Below, in pieces: positions 1 to 7,778 of a stretch of DNA of 64,000 nucleotides. Location of the stretch: positions 248,001-312,000 of the forward strand of contig NZ_JAGHKO010000004.1 in assembly GCF_017742245.1 (NCBI RefSeq), given 5' to 3'. Each line of letters begins with the position of its first letter. The stretch's first letter is position 1. The notes beneath the pieces are model-generated. The model ran no database searches, had not been told where the DNA came from, and was given only the letters and a program-made list of their open reading frames with translations. A program made the position numbers and the translations under genes. This DNA comes from Niastella soli. GTDB lineage: Bacteria; Bacteroidota; Bacteroidia; Chitinophagales; Chitinophagaceae.

Positions 1-1
1 A

Positions 2-1195
2 CCCAATATTCCCATCATAGTTCCCAAGGGTAATTACACCCGGATGAAAGACGATCTGTTTTATCTGGGCTACAATAATATCATTGAATTAAAACATGGC
101 GAACGGCTTCAGATCGACGACCACTTCAGTATTACCTCATACCAGTTTTGGATGTTCCTCGACAGCGCCCTGCTGATTGAATGTGATGGAGTAAAATTGC
201 TCAATCTGAACGATAGCAAACATATGGGTCTTACCCTGAAACAAATAGTTCGCAAACACCAACCTATAGATTTTGTTTTTAGAAGTCATAGCTCGGCCAA
301 TGAGCGCCTGTCGTACGAAATAGTTGATGAACCCGGCGCCCCCGTTGATGACCTGGAACGGTATATAAAGGAATTTGCACAAACGGCCAGGGCCACCCGG
401 GCCAAATATGCCATCCCATTTGCCAGCAACCATTGTCATTTACATAAAGATTCCTTTCATTTTAACCAATACATACAACATCCTTTGCTGGTGGAAGATT
501 ATTTTAAACAACATCAGATCCAATCGCCCCAGGTAAAAGTAATGGTATCGGGCGATAGCTGGTCTTCTGCTTCCGGTTTTACCATCAGCGATAAAGACTG
601 GTTTACCAACCGTACTACCTTACTGGCCGATTATTTACAGCAACAATCTGAAAGCCTGGAAAAATTCTATCTACAGGAAAACCGGGCTGAGATAGATAAA
701 CAGGTGGTAGTAGAATATTTTGAAAAGTTTAGTGCTACGCTGCCATTCTTTGTAAGGCGGTACTTCAAAAATGTGCATTTTACTTATGTGCTTTCAGCGG
801 GCAATACCACCAAATACATTTATCATATAAATATAAATCAGGGCAGGGTAGTGGAGTTACCGCCTGATACGCCATTAGACCACACCAATTACCCGATACA
901 AATACACACTACTGCATTTATTTTTTTGCGGGGGATAGAATTTAAAATATTCTCACACATGTGTATCGGTAAGCGGGTGTTTTACAAGGTAACTGCCAAA
1001 CAAAAAAAATATATGGAGGCGCTGAACCTGGTCTTCAACGCCTATGAATATGACCTGTTGCCCATCCGCCGATTGTTTACCTGGCGATCAGTAGAATCGT
1101 GGTCAATGAGATGGCGGGAGGTTATATTATATATGCAGCTGGCTAAAGACAAGCTTGTTTATGGGAAACTGGATATTGATAAATACTTGAAATAG
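2..1195 (+). CDS. MBL-fold metallo-hydrolase, 5' end outside window
   Basis: The reading frame is open from base 2, and the codons before the first ATG (position 44) read PNIPIIVPKGNYTR, so the true start lies left of the window and 397 residues are visible. The run IIVPKG, then LGYNNIIELKHGERLQI, then SALLIECDGVKLLNLNDSK resembles the middle of the UlaG/NAPE-PLD-like metallo-beta-lactamase fold; the HxHxDH metal motif would lie upstream and is not seen. A long C-terminal part of roughly 280 residues follows, with no domain I recognise. Such proteins are metal-dependent hydrolases; the substrate cannot be told. The gene is followed by TTAGGTTA-type octamer repeats. Confidence 0.7.
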   Translation, partial: PNIPIIVPKGNYTRMKDDLFYLGYNNIIELKHGERLQIDDHFSITSYQFWMFLDSALLIECDGVKLLNLNDSKHMGLTLKQIVRKHQPIDFVFRSHSSANERLSYEIVDEPGAPVDDLERYIKEFAQTARATRAKYAIPFASNHCHLHKDSFHFNQYIQHPLLVEDYFKQHQIQSPQVKVMVSGDSWSSASGFTISDKDWFTNRTTLLADYLQQQSESLEKFYLQENRAEIDKQVVVEYFEKFSATLPFFVRRYFKNVHFTYVLSAGNTTKYIYHININQGRVVELPPDTPLDHTNYPIQIHTTAFIFLRGIEFKIFSHMCIGKRVFYKVTAKQKKYMEALNLVFNAYEYDLLPIRRLFTWRSVESWSMRWREVILYMQLAKDKLVYGKLDIDKYLK

Positions 1196-1294
1196 TTATT
1201 AGGTTATTAGGTTCTTTAAATTTATACTTCAAAACAAATTTCATTATCCTGATAAATTTTAACTCAAAAACCTAATAACCTAATAACTTATAAA

Positions 1295-2563
1295 CTATGC
1301 CTTCTTTAAAACAACCTGCACCGTTTGTGGTGTCTGTTGCAATAATTCTACTGTATTACCAGAAATCATTTTTTGTAAGATGGCTTCATTGTAATGGCGG
1401 ATGGTAAGCAGGGTAAGTCCTTTTTCAACCTGCACATCAAAAAAGTCAGAAGCGGCAAGGGCCAGCTTTTCTATCTTTTCTGTATGATTATCCAAACAAA
1501 CCTGAATGGTGACCGCCCCGGTTTGCATGAGGTTGGGTTTTATTTTGGTATCGGCCAGTAACTGGTACAGATCAGCTACCGGTTTTTCCCCTACAAAGGA
1601 AAAATCTTTTGAATGTAAGTGTATCAGTGCCTGGTTTTGTTTCAGCACAACAATGGGAGGTAGCCCTTTTAGTGTTTTATTATGAATAACGGTCCCGGCA
1701 AGGTCTTTATCGAGAAAACATTTTACATACAGGGGAATGCCTTTATTCTGCAGGGGCTTGATGGTCTTGGGGTGAATCACCTGCGCACCATAATAAGCCA
1801 TTTCAATCACTTCATCATAATTCAGTTCACGCAGCAACTGTGCATCGCTAAACGCTTTGGGGTCGGCACTCATAACGCCTTCCACATCTTTCCAGATGTA
1901 TTGACCGGCGGCATTCAGCAAATTCGCAAAAACAGCAGCGGTATAATCACTGCCCTCACGTCCCAGGGTAGTACTTTCATTTTCATCGGTTGACCCAATA
2001 AAACCCTGGGTAACGATCACTTTGTATTCTTTCAGCAAAGGCACAATCACATTCTCCACTTTCTCGCGGGTATAATTCCAGTCAATATTGGCATCGCGGA
2101 AATTATCGTCGGTACGAATGATGTCCCGAACGTCGGTCCAGTGATTTGCAAAACCGATTTCGTTAAGGTAGGCGCTTACTATTACGGTCGACAATAACTC
2201 TCCAATGCAAACGACCTGGTCGTAATAATAATCGAATCCCTGCACCGGTTTATCGTGCAACAGCCATTCTACTTCCGTAAAAAAATTAATAAGTTGATCC
2301 AACGCCTCATTGTAGGTTTTCACCAGCAGGTATTTGGCCGTGGTAAGGTGGCTTTGCTTGATGGCATCGAACAACTGTAATGCTTCCTCCTTTTTACCTG
2401 CATAAAATGATTCTACTACTTTTTCCAGGGCATTGGTGGTTTTACCCATGGCCGAAATAACGATCAGCAATTCCTCACCCTGGTATGATTTTAATATATG
2501 TCCTACCTGCTGAATTCTTTCCGTACTGTTAACACTGGCGCCGCCGAATTTAAATACCTGCAT
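1295..2563 (-). CDS. lysC: aspartate kinase (monofunctional)
   Basis: Phosphorylates L-aspartate, the first step towards lysine, threonine, methionine and diaminopimelate. The protein of 422 residues opens with MQVFKFGGASV (KFGGxSV nucleotide motif) and carries GREGSDYTA and YYGAQVIHPKT, the family's substrate/ATP motifs; the last 130 residues fit degenerate ACT regulatory domains. The frame stays open a further 56 codons upstream to 2731, but that extension only translates a TAGGAAG heptamer array, so the start at 2563 is chosen. A TACATTTG -7 promoter match sits 35 bp upstream. It is divergent from fructose-1,6-bisphosphatase. The symbol is given by function; other aspartokinases may exist elsewhere in the genome. 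Confidence 0.93.
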   Translation of the reverse strand: MQVFKFGGASVNSTERIQQVGHILKSYQGEELLIVISAMGKTTNALEKVVESFYAGKKEEALQLFDAIKQSHLTTAKYLLVKTYNEALDQLINFFTEVEWLLHDKPVQGFDYYYDQVVCIGELLSTVIVSAYLNEIGFANHWTDVRDIIRTDDNFRDANIDWNYTREKVENVIVPLLKEYKVIVTQGFIGSTDENESTTLGREGSDYTAAVFANLLNAAGQYIWKDVEGVMSADPKAFSDAQLLRELNYDEVIEMAYYGAQVIHPKTIKPLQNKGIPLYVKCFLDKDLAGTVIHNKTLKGLPPIVVLKQNQALIHLHSKDFSFVGEKPVADLYQLLADTKIKPNLMQTGAVTIQVCLDNHTEKIEKLALAASDFFDVQVEKGLTLLTIRHYNEAILQKMISGNTVELLQQTPQTVQVVLKKA

Positions 2564-2597
2564 GCTTGTATAATTAGGTAACTGATTGATAAGATTG

Positions 2598-2605
2598 CAA
2601 ATGTA
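2598..2605 (-). promoter_or_regulatory. -7 promoter element of aspartate kinase
   Basis: On the minus strand this reads TACATTTG, an exact match to the Bacteroidota -7 consensus TAnnTTTG, ending 34 bases before the ATG at 2563. No clear -33 TTTG is visible at the usual 19-21 bp spacing, because that region is occupied by the TAGGAAG array. Confidence 0.45.
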
Positions 2606-2625
2606 GTGAAAGTAAGAGATAGAAG

Positions 2626-2730
2626 CAGGAGGTAGGAGGTAGGAAATAGGAAGTACGAAGTAGGGGATAGGAAGTATGAAATAGGAGGTAAGAAGTACGA
2701 AGTAAGTAGTAACAAATAAGAAGTAGGACA
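2626..2730. repeat. TAGGAAG-type heptamer array (left arm)
   Basis: From 2633 every seventh base starts TA for 14 units in a row (TAGGAGG, TAGGAAA, TAGGAAG, TACGAAG, and so on), so phase is kept although the units have diverged. A further related unit lies at 2626. Opposed by the inverted array at 2771-2805. Confidence 0.85.
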
Positions 2731-2770
2731 TATTAAGCGGAAAAGGGGCGGAAACTAAAAAATTCAGGTT

Positions 2771-2805
2771 CTTCCTACTTCCTACCTCTTACTTCTTACT
2801 TCTGT
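2771..2805. repeat. CTTCCTA heptamer array (right arm)
   Basis: Five 7-nt units (CTTCCTA twice, CCTCTTA, CTTCTTA, CTTCTGT) are the reverse complement of the TAGGAAG words at 2626-2730. The two arrays could pair as a long imperfect hairpin between aspartate kinase and fructose-1,6-bisphosphatase. Confidence 0.8.
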
Positions 2806-2855
2806 TTTCCCTACCTTCGCCAGCTAACAACTGTTAACCAAACAACAGAGCCAAT

Positions 2856-3881
2856 ATGACCACTATTAACAGAAATGTATTAACCCTTGATGAGTTTACG
2901 ATTCAGCAATTACGAGATTTTCCCCATGCCACCGGTGAGCTGAGCGGACTGTTACGCGATATTGGCCTGGCAGCCAAGCGGGTAAATGTAGAAGTGAACA
3001 AAGCCGGTCTGGTAGATATTCTGGGTGATGAGGGCTCTATAAATGTACAGGGCGAAGATGTAAAAAAACTGGATGTATTTGCCAATAACCAGTTTACCGG
3101 AGTATTGCAACATGGTATCAGCTGCGCCGGTATTGCCAGTGAAGAACTGGATGATTATGTAGCCTTTAATGATGCAATAAGCAAGAATTCAAAATACGTT
3201 TGTCTGTTCGATCCTTTGGATGGGAGTGGTAATATCGACGTGAATGTGTCTATTGGCACCATTTTTACCGTTTATCGCCGCGTTAGTGAAAAAGGTACTA
3301 TTGCTACCGCAGCAGATTTTCTGCAACCTGGCAGAAATCAGGTGGCCGCCGGGTATATAATATATGGCAGCTCTACCATGCTGGTGTATGCTACCCGTCG
3401 GGGGGTAAATGGTTTTACGCTTGATCCCTCTATTGGTGAATTCTGTTTAAGCCATCCCAATATCAAATGTCCTGAGTTCGGAAAGATCTACTCTGTGAAC
3501 CATGGTAATTTCTTCCAGTACGATCAGGCAGTTCAGAAATACATTAACATTTGCCAGAAAAAGAATAAGGATACCGGTGGCCCGTATACGCAACGATATA
3601 TTGGCAGCATGGTAGCTGATGTACACCGCAACCTGATCAAAGGCGGTATATTCATGTATCCGGGCACTATTGATAAACCCAAGGGCAAACTGCGTTTGCT
3701 GTATGAGTGCAATCCGTTTGCATTTATTGCAGAAGTGGCCGGAGGCCGGGCTACCAATGGAAAGGACAGGATACTGGATGTACAACCAACCGAACTGCAC
3801 CAGCGCAGTCCGATGTTTATTGGCAGCCGTGGGATGATGGATGAACTGGATGAATGTCTTGGTTTAAAGGCCAAAGCCTAA
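2856..3881 (+). CDS. fbp: fructose-1,6-bisphosphatase, class I
   Basis: Hydrolyses fructose 1,6-bisphosphate to fructose 6-phosphate in gluconeogenesis; cytoplasmic. At 341 residues it has the usual class I length. The metal and phosphate motif [20 protein letters not shown] lies near residue 117, and AEVAGGRAT near the C-terminus is the conserved end motif. The start MTTINRN fits the family N-terminus. It is transcribed divergently from aspartate kinase; a TACCTTCG sequence about 40 bp upstream is one base off the -7 consensus. A stem-loop with a T run follows the stop codon at 3907. Confidence 0.96.
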   Translation: MTTINRNVLTLDEFTIQQLRDFPHATGELSGLLRDIGLAAKRVNVEVNKAGLVDILGDEGSINVQGEDVKKLDVFANNQFTGVLQHGISCAGIASEELDDYVAFNDAISKNSKYVCLFDPLDGSGNIDVNVSIGTIFTVYRRVSEKGTIATAADFLQPGRNQVAAGYIIYGSSTMLVYATRRGVNGFTLDPSIGEFCLSHPNIKCPEFGKIYSVNHGNFFQYDQAVQKYINICQKKNKDTGGPYTQRYIGSMVADVHRNLIKGGIFMYPGTIDKPKGKLRLLYECNPFAFIAEVAGGRATNGKDRILDVQPTELHQRSPMFIGSRGMMDELDECLGLKAKA

Positions 3882-3906
3882 AACTTTATAAACTATATAA
3901 TTAAAT

Positions 3907-3938
3907 GCCTAAAGCAGTAACCCTGTTTTAGGCTTTTT
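3907..3938 (+). terminator. terminator after fbp
   Basis: GCCTAAA (3907-3913) pairs with TTTAGGC (3927-3933) and is followed by TTTTT, starting 25 bases after the fbp stop codon. The loop of 13 is long, so confidence is moderate. Confidence 0.6.
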
Positions 3939-3961
3939 GCTTTGGGCTGTTCTTGAGTGAA

Positions 3962-4157
3962 ACGGCAGACGGCAGACGGCAGACGGCAAACGGCAGACGG
4001 CAAACGGCAAACGGCAAACGGCAAACGGCAAACGGCAAACGGCAAACGGCAGACGGCAAACGGCAAACGGCAAACGGCAAACGGCAAACGGCAAACAGCA
4101 AACGGCAAACGGCAAACGGCAAACGGCAAACAGCAAACAGCAAACGGCAAACGGCAA
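3962..4157. repeat. 28-copy ACGGCAA/ACGGCAG heptamer array
   Basis: Exactly 28 consecutive 7-nt units without any insertion or deletion; most are ACGGCAA, some ACGGCAG, and a few ACAGCAA. Because 7 is not a multiple of 3 and the unit has no stop in any phase, both strands stay open in several frames (heptapeptides such as ANGKRQT and CRLPFAV), which creates spurious open frames. It lies between fbp and the CAP lipoprotein gene. Confidence 0.95.
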
Positions 4158-4281
4158 ACGTGACTCGCGACTATTTAGACTAATAACTATCTTGCGCCGC
4201 CAAAATTCACTGCCCACTGCCTTATTAACGGGAGGCACTCCGACGCGTCGGAGCGCCATTTTAGCCTGCGGCTGTATTCCG

Positions 4282-4536
4282 CCGCGCTGAAGTGTATTCC
4301 TCTCTGCCTTCTGCCGTCTGCCTTTTGCCTTTTCCGCGCTGAGGTGCATTCTTCTCTGCCCTTCTGCCTTTTCCGCGCTGAAGTGTATTCCTCTCTGCCT
4401 TCTGCCGTCTGCCTTTTGCCTTTTCTGCGCTGAGGTGTATTCTTCTCTGCCTTCTGCCTTTTCCGCGCTGAGGTGTATTCCTCTCTGCCTTCTGCCGTCT
4501 GCCTTTTGCCTTTTCCGCGCTGAGGTGTATTCCCTA
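4282..4536. repeat. alternating 52/39-bp tandem repeat
   Basis: Units beginning CCGCGCTGA (CTGCGCTGA once) start at 4282, 4334, 4373, 4425, 4463 and 4515, so spacings are 52, 39, 52, 38 and 52. The long unit carries CTTCTGCCGTCTGCC, which the short one lacks. This is a 91-bp higher-order unit present about two and a half times, built partly from the reverse complement of the upstream heptamer. Confidence 0.9.
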
Positions 4537-4578
4537 TTGCCCATTGCCTATTGCCCATTGCCTATTGCCTATTGCCCT
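4537..4578. repeat. TTGCCCA/TTGCCTA heptamer array
   Basis: Six phase-perfect units: TTGCCCA, TTGCCTA, TTGCCCA, TTGCCTA, TTGCCTA, TTGCCCT. With 3962-4536 this fills most of the 756-bp space between fbp and the next gene, which otherwise holds no gene. Confidence 0.9.
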
Positions 4579-4637
4579 TTTAACTTTCCCCACGAAATTC
4601 TGGTATAGAATTCGCATTTCTGCTTCAAAGTAACTTC

Positions 4638-5252
4638 ATGAAAAGGGATATGGTCAGACTCATCGGTTCTAATATAATTTTCATTAGTATTTTCTTAACA
4701 ATAGCTGGCTGTAAATCATCAAGATCAACAACAACCAGCAACACCGCCTACAGCAGTGGAATGAATACCATTCCCAAAACCGCTCCCAAGGCCGGCAGTA
4801 CAAAGCCAGCTGACGTTGCCCCGGAAAAGAAAGTGGTGGTAACGCCTACTACGCCGGTTGTGGAAGCCAACCCGGCGCCGGGAATGGAACGGGATATTCT
4901 CGGTCTGGTGAACGATTACCGCAAATCAAAAAAACTGCCCCCGCTGGAAAACAATGCCGCCATGGAATACCAGGCCCGCCGGCATAGTATGGATATGGGC
5001 ACCCATCGCATCCCTTTTGGCCACCAGGGCTTTTCTTTTCGCATGAAATATGTGATGGAAAAAGTACCCGGCTCAAGCCAGGTAGGCGAAAATGTAGCTT
5101 ATGGTAACCTGTCGGCCAGTGCCGTAGTGAACGGCTGGATCAAAAGTCCTGAACACCGTAAGAATATGGAAGGCAATTTCAAGTATACCGGAATAGGGGT
5201 TACGCGTAATATGCAGAACCAGTTATACTTTACACAACTCTTTGCTAAGTAA
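4638..5252 (+). CDS. CAP-domain (SCP/PR1-like) lipoprotein
   Basis: A 204-residue exported protein. The N-terminus has a hydrophobic segment ending in the lipobox LTIAGC (Cys25), so it is predicted to be lipid-anchored. A Pro/Thr/Lys-rich linker to about residue 80 is followed by a CAP domain: ILGLVNDYRKSKKLPPL, then ARRHSMDM, then VGENVAYGN and SPEHRKNME, the family His/Glu motifs. Bacterial YkwD-type CAP proteins are secreted with unproven activity. It stands alone on the plus strand, with repeats on both sides. Confidence 0.88.
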   Translation: MKRDMVRLIGSNIIFISIFLTIAGCKSSRSTTTSNTAYSSGMNTIPKTAPKAGSTKPADVAPEKKVVVTPTTPVVEANPAPGMERDILGLVNDYRKSKKLPPLENNAAMEYQARRHSMDMGTHRIPFGHQGFSFRMKYVMEKVPGSSQVGENVAYGNLSASAVVNGWIKSPEHRKNMEGNFKYTGIGVTRNMQNQLYFTQLFAK

Positions 5253-5363
5253 CCTGTTTTTTAGTTTGTTAGTTATTGAGTTCTTTAGTTCAGATTATAA
5301 GATCCTAAACGAAAGCGAAGGATTGAAAATGATGAATGAAGAAAGGTCCGAATTTCGCGAACC

Positions 5364-5391
5364 AATTGCCGATTGCGGATTGCCGATTCAC
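5364..5391. repeat. GATTGCC heptamer array
   Basis: Four 7-nt units in phase: AATTGCC, GATTGCG, GATTGCC, GATTCAC, between the CAP lipoprotein and the ABC ATPase genes. The bases before it (5258-5295) carry TTTGTTAG/TTATTGAG-type octamer words. Confidence 0.7.
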
Positions 5392-5478
5392 GACAAGTGG
5401 CTCCCCTGATATTATAAATCCGGTCTATCTGGAATCAAACTTTCGGGCTATCTTGTGGTCCAAATTCAGGAATAGTAC

Positions 5479-6243
5479 ATGAGCAAGGTGATCATTTCCG
5501 TAAAAGACCTCAAAAAAAATTATGGCAGTTTCGAGGCAGTAAAAGGCATCAGTTTCGAGGTGAATGAAGGGGAGATATTCGGTTTGCTCGGTCCCAATGG
5601 CGCCGGTAAATCAACCACCCTCGAGATCATTGAAACACTGCGCGAAAAAACCTCAGGTGAAGTATTGGTAAATGGATTCAACCTCGATAAAGAGCCCAAT
5701 TCTATTAAACAGATCATTGGCGTTCAATTGCAAACCTCCGGTTTCTATCCCGGGTTGAACCTGGTTGAACTGATCGACCTGTTTGCCGGTTTGTACAACC
5801 GGAATGTAGATGCCCACGAGCTCTTGAAAATGGTGAACCTGGAAGACAAGGCCAAAAACAAATTCAAAGACATGAGCGGTGGTCAGAAACAACGTTTTTC
5901 CATTGCCACCACGCTCATCAACGACCCCAAGATCATTTTCCTGGATGAACCCACCACCGGGCTCGATCCGCAGGCCCGCCGCAATCTGTGGGACCTCATA
6001 CAGTCGATCCGGGCAAAAGGCACTACTGTTATCATTACCACGCACTATATGGACGAAGCCGAGGTGCTATGCGATCGCATTGCCATCATCGATTCGGGAA
6101 AGATCATTGCCCTGGCTACCCCCGATAAACTGATCGACGACCTGGTAGCTACCGGTTTTGAACGGCCCAAAGAAGTGAAGAAAGCAAACCTGGAAGATGT
6201 ATTTATTCATTTAACAGGACACGCCCTTAGGGAAGAAAAATAA
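5479..6243 (+). CDS. ABC transporter ATP-binding protein (orphan)
   Basis: A 254-residue nucleotide-binding subunit: Walker A GPNGAGKST near residue 38, signature MSGGQKQRFS near 133, Walker B IIFLDEPTTGLD near 155, and switch His in TTHYMDEAE. Similarity is to the CcmA/DrrA-type ATPases of ABC-2 exporters. The C-terminus (ANLEDVFIHLTGHAL) ends where that family's ATPase usually ends, so it looks complete. No permease gene lies next to it; the next gene is YfiT-like. It may work with a permease encoded elsewhere. Confidence 0.9.
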   Translation: MSKVIISVKDLKKNYGSFEAVKGISFEVNEGEIFGLLGPNGAGKSTTLEIIETLREKTSGEVLVNGFNLDKEPNSIKQIIGVQLQTSGFYPGLNLVELIDLFAGLYNRNVDAHELLKMVNLEDKAKNKFKDMSGGQKQRFSIATTLINDPKIIFLDEPTTGLDPQARRNLWDLIQSIRAKGTTVIITTHYMDEAEVLCDRIAIIDSGKIIALATPDKLIDDLVATGFERPKEVKKANLEDVFIHLTGHALREEK

Positions 6244-6250
6244 TTGCTGT

Positions 6251-6267
6251 TAACCGTGGCACGGTTA
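6251..6267. promoter_or_regulatory. palindrome TAACCGT-GGC-ACGGTTA
   Basis: Perfect 7-bp arms with a 3-bp centre, 8 bases after the ABC ATPase stop codon. No T run follows, so it is either an operator for the next gene or a plain RNA hairpin; the sequence does not decide. Confidence 0.35.
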
Positions 6268-6331
6268 CAGAAGCTCAAGCGAAGTAACTAGCGTTGTATT
6301 TATTTTCACATATTCAATTTTGCACATTCAT

Positions 6332-6853
6332 ATGGACTTACGTTATCCCATCGGTAAATATGAACCGCAACCATTTTCCGACAAACAAAAACGCGAATGG
6401 CTGCAGGATATTCAGTTCTTACCTGGTATGCTTGAAGCAGCCATTGAAAACCTGGATGAAAAACAACTGAACACCCCTTACCGGGAGGGTGGCTGGAATG
6501 CAAAACAGGTGGTGCACCATGTGGCCGATAGTCATATGAACGCCTATATCCGGTTCAAACTGGGGTTAACAGAAACCAATCCCGCCATAAAGCCTTACGA
6601 AGAAGCATTATGGGCCGAATTGAATGATGTAAAAGCAGTGCCCATCAATATTTCCATCACCTTGTTGTATGCCCTGCATACGCGCTGGCATTCCGCTTTA
6701 TTGAACCTGCCGGCAGAAGCCTGGAACCGCACCGTATTCCATCCAGAGCATAAAAAGGAAATGACGCTGTATTACCTCCTGGGTATGTACTCCTGGCATG
6801 GCCGTCACCATGTGGCGCATATTACGTCGTTAAGAGAAAGAATGAAATGGTAA
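6332..6853 (+). CDS. YfiT family bacillithiol transferase / DinB-like metal hydrolase
   Basis: A 173-residue four-helix DinB_2 protein; family members are thiol (bacillithiol-type) S-transferases or metal-dependent hydrolases. The start MDLRYPIGKYEPQPFS matches the YfiT N-terminus; an ATG four codons earlier (6320) is possible. The metal ligands are visible as His in VVHHVADSH (about residue 63) and in WHGRHHVAHI near the C-terminus. A second, more distant DinB protein lies at 11161-11688, and both genes are followed by the same repeat mosaic. Confidence 0.88.
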   Translation: MDLRYPIGKYEPQPFSDKQKREWLQDIQFLPGMLEAAIENLDEKQLNTPYREGGWNAKQVVHHVADSHMNAYIRFKLGLTETNPAIKPYEEALWAELNDVKAVPINISITLLYALHTRWHSALLNLPAEAWNRTVFHPEHKKEMTLYYLLGMYSWHGRHHVAHITSLRERMKW

Positions 6854-6854
6854 G

Positions 6855-7043
6855 TTATTAGTTCGTTAGTTTTTTAGTTTGTTAGTTCAGCGTTCTGAAT
6901 CCGCGACACGCGCACCGTGGAGCATTGGGTTGTATTCCATTGCCAATCCATCCCGGCTCAGCCGGGACCGTTTGCCGACTCACGGCCCTGAGCGTAGCGA
7001 AGGACCGGGGTTGCCGTTTCACGTTTGACGTTTCACGTCTCAC
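6855..7043. repeat. repeat mosaic after yfiT-like gene
   Basis: Starts 2 bases after the stop codon. In order: TTAGTTNG-type octamers (6855-6888), GTTCAGCGTTC, CGCGACACGC, ACCGTGGAGC, TATTCCATTGCC, the palindrome CCCGGCTCAGCCGGGA, GAGCGTAGCGAAGGACCG, and finally four GTTTCAC heptamers (7016-7043). The first five blocks recur in the same order behind the DinB gene at 11080-11160. Confidence 0.75.
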
Positions 7044-7070
7044 GATTGCAGGCCGATTAAAACAAGTATA

Positions 7071-7628
7071 ATGAGAGACCTTAAGTGGAAGACTTTAAAA
7101 TCAGAGTATTTATTTAAAGATATGTGGTTCACTGTGCGGAAGGATACCTGTGAGCGGCCCGATGGCAAACTGGTCACCCCGTACTATGTATATGAATTTC
7201 CTACCTGGGTAACTGCGGTAGCACTTACAGAAGATGGAAAGATCATTTTGGAAAGACAATACCGGCACGGGCTGGGAGAGACCCATCTTGAAATTCCCGG
7301 TGGTTGTGTAGATGATACCGATAAAAATTATGAAGATGCCATTGCCCGTGAGCTGTTGGAAGAAACCGGTTATGCCTTTACCCATTATGAATACCTGGGT
7401 AAAACAAGCGCCAACCCTTCTACCAACAACAACTGGATGCACATGTACCTGGTAACAGGTGGCAAAAAAGTAAAAGATCAGGAATTCGATGATAATGAAG
7501 ATATCGAGATCCACCTGGTATCGATGGAGGAATTAAAACAACTTTTACGCGATAATCAGATCATTCAGAGCATGCATGTGACGGCATTGATGTATGCTTT
7601 GGCGAAGTTAGGAGAATTGAAATTTTAA
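7071..7628 (+). CDS. Nudix hydrolase (ADP-ribose pyrophosphatase-like)
   Basis: 185 residues. Nudix enzymes cleave nucleoside diphosphates linked to a second group; the N-terminal RKDTCERPDGK followed by YYVYEFPTWVTAVAL suggests the ADP-ribose/sugar-nucleotide branch. The Nudix box is ARELLEETGY preceded by PGGCVDDTDKNYEDAI; compared with the consensus Gx5Ex7REUxEExGU, one residue is inserted and the first Glu is replaced by Asp/Lys. The catalytic REUxEE part is intact. A strong hairpin terminator follows at 7681. Confidence 0.88.
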   Translation: MRDLKWKTLKSEYLFKDMWFTVRKDTCERPDGKLVTPYYVYEFPTWVTAVALTEDGKIILERQYRHGLGETHLEIPGGCVDDTDKNYEDAIARELLEETGYAFTHYEYLGKTSANPSTNNNWMHMYLVTGGKKVKDQEFDDNEDIEIHLVSMEELKQLLRDNQIIQSMHVTALMYALAKLGELKF

Positions 7629-7641
7629 GGTGCCGAAGCAG

Positions 7642-7669
7642 GAGGTAAGAAATAGGAAGTATGAAATTT
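7642..7669. repeat. GAGGTAA/GAAGTAT heptamer array
   Basis: Four in-phase 7-nt units (GAGGTAA, GAAATAG, GAAGTAT, GAAATTT), the same word family as at 2626-2730, lying between the Nudix stop codon and its terminator. Confidence 0.65.
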
Positions 7670-7680
7670 TGATATAAGTG

Positions 7681-7724
7681 AAGGGCCAAAGCTGCTTACA
7701 ACAACTTTGGCCCTTTATTATTTT
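7681..7724 (+). terminator. terminator after Nudix gene
   Basis: AAGGGCCAAAG (7681-7691) pairs perfectly with CTTTGGCCCTT (7705-7715), followed by TATTATTTT. It lies 53 bp after the Nudix stop and may also act on folC transcripts coming from the other side. Confidence 0.8.
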
Positions 7725-7778
7725 GTATTCCTTATTAACGTGTCAACTCCGTCAACTCTATCAACTATACTTACTACC

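Noticed and set aside
2564-2731. 56-codon N-terminal extension of aspartate kinase
   Set aside because: It translates TAGGAAG heptamers; the family begins at MQVFKFGG and the promoter element lies in between.
3893-4544. Several long open frames on both strands across the ACGGCAA array and the 52/39-bp repeat
   Set aside because: The 7-nt unit lacks stops in all phases, so frames stay open by composition; no start signals, no family, and they mirror each other.
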